NCBI GenBank assembly: GCA_963704565.1
Contig: OY969917.1
Location: forward strand, 2,728,001-2,792,000
DNA length: 64,000 nt
DNA from: Rhodoblastus sp963704565
GTDB lineage: Bacteria; Pseudomonadota; Alphaproteobacteria; Rhizobiales; Beijerinckiaceae
Direction: 5' to 3'
The translations under genes were made by a program, and so were the position numbers. The notes below the pieces were generated by a model. The model was not told the origin of the DNA and ran no database searches. It saw nothing but the letters and a program-made list of their open reading frames with translations. Positions 60,878-64,000 of the stretch are shown here, piece after piece. The first letter of the stretch is position 1; the number at the start of each line of letters is the position of its first letter.

Positions 60878-61982
60878 GAAGAAATTGGCGCCGGGCGCAC
60901 GGATCGGCATCGTCGGCGGCGGTCAGCTTGGCCGCATGCTGGCGCTCGCCGCCGCGCGCCTCGGTCTGTCCTGCCATATTTACACCGATCGAGAGGACGA
61001 CCCCGCGAGCGAGGTGGCCGCCGCGTCCACCATCGCGCCCTATGACGATGAACAGGCGCTTTCCGTCTTTGCCTCGGCGGTGGATGTCATCACTTATGAA
61101 TTCGAGAACATTCCGGCGTCTTCGGCAGAATTTCTCAATGCGATCAAACCGGTGCGGCCTTCGCCCGCTGTATTGGCGCTGACTCAGGACCGGCTGGTCG
61201 AAAAGAATTTCATTTCGGGTCTCGGAATTGAGGTCGCGCCATTCGCTCAGGTTGACGACGCCGGGGCGCTCGCCCGCGCCATTGCCCAGATCGGCCGGCC
61301 GTCGATCCTCAAGACCCGGCGCTTCGGCTATGACGGCAAAGGCCAGAGCCTGATCCGCGAGGGCTCGGACCTCGCGGTCGCCTTCCGTTCGCTCGGCGCC
61401 CAGCCCTGCATCCTCGAAGGCTTCGTGCCCTTCGTTTGCGAGGTCTCGGTGGTGGCGGCGCGCGGCCTCGACGGCGATTTCGTCGCCTGGGACGCCGGCC
61501 TCAACACCCACGAACATCATATTCTGGCCAAGACAGAGATTCCCGCCCCGCTCGGCGACGATTTGCGCGCCCGCGCGCGCGACAAGGCGATGCGCATCGC
61601 CGAGGCGCTGGATTATGTCGGGGTTCTGGCGGTCGAAATGTTCCTTGTCTCCACCCCGACCGGCAAGCGGCTGGTGGTGAACGAGATCGCGCCAAGGGTC
61701 CATAATTCCGGCCACTGGACAATCGACGGCGCGGCGACTTCGCAGTTCGAACAACATATTCGCGCGATCTGTGGCTTTCCGCTCGGCGTCACCCACGCCC
61801 ATGGGCCGGTCGAGATGATCAACCTGATCGGCGACGACATATTCCGCTGGCGTGAATATCTGGGCGTCCCCGGCGCCTGCCTGCATGTTTATGGCAAGTC
61901 CGAAGCGCGCCCAGGACGCAAAATGGGCCATGTGACGCTTTTGAAGACTGCGGAGCGTGACGACGACGATCCGCCGCGCTAA
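60870..61982 (+). CDS. purK: 5-(carboxyamino)imidazole ribonucleotide synthase
   Basis: 370-residue ATP-grasp enzyme making N5-CAIR from AIR, bicarbonate and ATP. IGIVGGGQLGRMLALAAARL, ITYEFENIPA, TRRFGYDGKGQ, EGFVPFVCEVSVVAARG, VEMFLVS and EIAPRVHNSGHWT (metal-binding) are all present. ATG 60870 overlaps the purE stop; the ORF opens earlier in the purE frame but that part is antisense noise. Normal length. Confidence 0.96.
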   Translation: MTEKKLAPGARIGIVGGGQLGRMLALAAARLGLSCHIYTDREDDPASEVAAASTIAPYDDEQALSVFASAVDVITYEFENIPASSAEFLNAIKPVRPSPAVLALTQDRLVEKNFISGLGIEVAPFAQVDDAGALARAIAQIGRPSILKTRRFGYDGKGQSLIREGSDLAVAFRSLGAQPCILEGFVPFVCEVSVVAARGLDGDFVAWDAGLNTHEHHILAKTEIPAPLGDDLRARARDKAMRIAEALDYVGVLAVEMFLVSTPTGKRLVVNEIAPRVHNSGHWTIDGAATSQFEQHIRAICGFPLGVTHAHGPVEMINLIGDDIFRWREYLGVPGACLHVYGKSEARPGRKMGHVTLLKTAERDDDDPPR

Positions 61983-62012
61983 AAAGGCCGGAAAATTTAT
62001 CGGAAAGCACGA

Positions 62013-63431
62013 GTGCCCTACATCTCAACTCGCGGCGAAGCGCCCAAAATTTCCTTCACCGAAGCCCTGCTCGCGGGCCTCGCCCCCGATGGCGGCCTCT
62101 ATGTGCCGGAGTCCATGCCGCGCCTTTCATTTGAAGGAATGCGCGGCTTCGCCGGCAAGGCCTATGTCGAGGTGGCCGAAGCGGTCATTTCGCCCTTCCT
62201 CGAAGGCGCGCTGCCGACGCCCGATTTTCGCGCCATGCTGGAGGCGGCGTACAAAAATTTTCGGCACAAGGCGGTGACGCCGCTTGCCCAGATCGACGAT
62301 AATCTGTTTGTTTTAGAGCTGTTCCACGGGCCGACGCTCGCCTTCAAGGACGTGGCGATGCAATTGCTCGGCCGGCTGATGGACCGGGCCCTGAAGGCGC
62401 GCGGGCAACGCGCCACGATCGTCGGCGCGACCTCCGGCGACACCGGCGCCGCCGCGATCGAGGCCTTTCGCGGGCTCGACCAGGTCGATGTCTTCATCCT
62501 CTACCCCCACGGCCGCGTCTCCGACGTGCAGCGCCGTCAGATGACCACGGTCGGGGCCGAGAATATCCATGTGATCGCCCTCGAAGGCACTTTCGACGAC
62601 GCGCAGGGAATGCTGAAAAGCTTTTTTCGCAATAAGGCTCTGCGGGAAGAACTCGGGCTTTCGGGCGTGAATTCGATCAATTTCGCCCGTGTCGTGGCGC
62701 AGATGGTCTATTATTTCACCTCCGCCGCCGTTTTGGGCGGTCCACTGCGCAAAATCTCCTTCACCGTTCCGACCGGCAATTTCGGCGACATTCTCGCGGG
62801 CCATATGGCCAAACAGATGGGCCTGCCGGTTGAAAAGCTGATCGTCGCCACCAATTCCAACGACATTCTCGCCCGCGCCTTGGCCTCCGGCCGCTATGAG
62901 GTGCGCGGGGTCCATGCGACCCAGTCGCCGTCGATGGACATTCAGGTTTCGTCCAATTTCGAACGACTTCTGTTCGACGTCGTCGATCGCGACCCGGCGG
63001 CGATCCGCCGCCTGATGGCGAGCCTCGACCAGTCGGGCGCTTTTGAGATTCCGCCGTCGGCGCTCGCCAAAATCCGCGACGAATTCGACGCGGGCAGCAC
63101 AAGCGAGGCGGAAACTTCGGCCGAGATCGCCCGGACCTGGCGCGAATGCGAGATTCTGCTCGACCCGCACACGGCGGTCGCCGTCCAGGTTGCCCGGCGA
63201 CATCTCGCTTTTGACCCCTCGACTCCCATGGTGGCGCTCGGCACCGCCGATCCCGCCAAGTTCCCCGACGCCGTGCGCGCGGCGACCGGCATCGTCGCGC
63301 CCTTGCCCGCCCATCTGGCCGACTTGTTCGAGCGCAACGAGCGGTTCGACGTGCTTCCGAATGACTCGGAAGCCGTGGCGCGGTTCATCCGCGCCCGTGC
63401 GCGCGCCGCGACGGAAAAACATGGCGGTTGA
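62013..63431 (+). CDS. thrC: Threonine synthase
   Basis: 472 residues, PLP-dependent, converting O-phosphohomoserine to threonine. The N-terminal YISTRGEAPKISFTEALLAG is class-specific. PLP lysine is Lys112 in PTLAFKDVAMQ; phosphate-binding GATSGDTGAAAIEAF. IQVSSNFERLLFD and the C-terminal HTAVAVQVA are typical of the long bacterial form. GTG start at 62013. The downstream gene starts within its last 11 nt. Confidence 0.95.
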   Translation: MPYISTRGEAPKISFTEALLAGLAPDGGLYVPESMPRLSFEGMRGFAGKAYVEVAEAVISPFLEGALPTPDFRAMLEAAYKNFRHKAVTPLAQIDDNLFVLELFHGPTLAFKDVAMQLLGRLMDRALKARGQRATIVGATSGDTGAAAIEAFRGLDQVDVFILYPHGRVSDVQRRQMTTVGAENIHVIALEGTFDDAQGMLKSFFRNKALREELGLSGVNSINFARVVAQMVYYFTSAAVLGGPLRKISFTVPTGNFGDILAGHMAKQMGLPVEKLIVATNSNDILARALASGRYEVRGVHATQSPSMDIQVSSNFERLLFDVVDRDPAAIRRLMASLDQSGAFEIPPSALAKIRDEFDAGSTSEAETSAEIARTWRECEILLDPHTAVAVQVARRHLAFDPSTPMVALGTADPAKFPDAVRAATGIVAPLPAHLADLFERNERFDVLPNDSEAVARFIRARARAATEKHGG

Positions 63432-64000
63432 ATCGAGCGAGCTGGCGTCCGGCCTGCGAATCGTCACCGACGCCATGCCGGGGTTGGAAACCGCCTCGCT
63501 GGGCGTTTTTATCGCCGCCGGTTCGCGCCATGAGCGCGAGGCGGAGCAGGGGCTTTCCCATCTGCTCGAACATATGGCGTTCAAGGGCACGCGGCGGCGC
63601 GACGCCCGCGCCATCGCCGAGGCCATCGAGAGCGCCGGCGGCGACCTCAATGCCGCGACCGGCGTCGAAAGCACGGCCTTTTACGCGCGGGTGCTGGGCG
63701 AGGATTGCGGTCTTGCGCTCGACGTTCTCGCCGACATTCTGATCGAAAGCCTGTTCGATCCGGCCGAGCTGGAGCGCGAAAAAGACGTGATCTTGCAGGA
63801 GATCGCGGCCCTGCAGGATACGCCCGACGATCTGGTCATGGACCTGTTCAACGCCGCCGCCTTTCCCGGCCAGCCGATCGGCCGCGCCATTCTTGGGACG
63901 CCGGAAACGGTTGGCGGCTTCGGCCGCGACGCCATTCACGCCTATTTGCGGCGCCATTACGGCCCGCGCGCCATGGTGGTCGCCGGCGCTGGCGCGGTCG
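63421..64000 (+). CDS. M16 family metallopeptidase (N-terminal part)
   Basis: First 193 residues of a zinc peptidase of the insulinase/mitochondrial processing peptidase type; the gene runs off the right edge. Inverted zinc motif HLLEH (His47, Glu50, His51) in GLSHLLEHMAFKGT, then LNAATGVESTAFYARVLGED and EREKDVILQEIAALQDTP with the third ligand region. Coupled to thrC (thrC-M16 is a recurrent alphaproteobacterial pair). The complete protein is usually about 420 residues. Confidence 0.93.
   Translation, partial: MAVESSELASGLRIVTDAMPGLETASLGVFIAAGSRHEREAEQGLSHLLEHMAFKGTRRRDARAIAEAIESAGGDLNAATGVESTAFYARVLGEDCGLALDVLADILIESLFDPAELEREKDVILQEIAALQDTPDDLVMDLFNAAAFPGQPIGRAILGTPETVGGFGRDAIHAYLRRHYGPRAMVVAGAGAV

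Noticed and set aside
1..64000. Integrative or phage element
   Set aside because: No integrase, transposase, tRNA-anchored att sites, phage structural genes or plasmid genes found; the glycan block lacks visible mobility genes.

Overview
The window is a high-GC chromosomal segment from an alphaproteobacterium, most likely of the Hyphomicrobiales (Rhizobiales); a Beijerinckiaceae/Methylocystaceae-like host is a guess from overall gene character, not a demonstrated placement. Support comes from the rph-rdgB-hemW run, two YdcH/DUF465 proteins, a NodT-type efflux channel, a QueG/GST pair, a Gln-variant PyrC and the short CCCTCCCC/GGGGAGGG hairpin often seen between alphaproteobacterial genes. I see no rRNA, tRNA, CRISPR array, transposase, integrase or phage gene.

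Layout. 1-7.1 kb (all minus): an OmpR-type two-component system followed by an RND efflux operon (pump, adaptor, NodT outer membrane lipoprotein; the last runs off the left edge). 7.1-8.8 kb: a SulP anion transporter gene broken by two one-base frameshifts. 9.2-15.5 kb: porin, small secreted protein, glucokinase, an ExbB-ExbD-TonB operon preceded by four 14-nt tandem repeats, GNAT acetyltransferase and pyrophosphatase. 15.5-21.2 kb: DegT aminotransferase divergent from a Gfo/Idh oxidoreductase across a duplicated 33-bp repeat, then a phosphopantetheinyl transferase, Cdh, an FmdB zinc ribbon, an isoprenylcysteine methyltransferase-like membrane protein and a YdfG-like SDR. 21.2-28.4 kb (minus): thioredoxin, YgiQ, an epimerase-like protein, QueG, GST, Nth, a candidate small RNA and a methylguanine methyltransferase. 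28.5-31.2 kb: HbpS/GlcG-like protein, a secreted glycine-rich protein, isochorismatase and alcohol dehydrogenase.

31.2-41.3 kb is the most distinctive block. A tightly overlapping minus-strand operon encodes a GT4 glycosyltransferase, a SAM methyltransferase and two very large GT2-containing proteins. Just upstream on the same strand lie an RTX-like (GGxGxD repeat) export substrate and an unrecognised 294-aa protein. A noticeably AT-richer gene-poor gap of about 0.8 kb follows. The block looks like a cell-surface protein or adhesin with dedicated glycosylation or polysaccharide synthesis, and is the best candidate here for an undescribed system.

41.3-64 kb is mainly core housekeeping: rph-rdgB-hemW, an ABC-2 exporter, a sorbosone-dehydrogenase-like gene interrupted by an in-frame TAA, dnaN, a class A PBP, a PyrC-like dihydroorotase, YgfZ, an AhpD-like protein, tag, and an HD hydrolase joined by a 58-aa coupled ORF to an NrtR-like regulator. 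These are followed by a DUF389 membrane protein, a lipoamide-dehydrogenase-like flavoprotein, small proteins including two DUF465 members, purE-purK, thrC, and an M16 peptidase that runs off the right edge. Many junctions are ATGA or GTGA overlaps, indicating translationally coupled operons.
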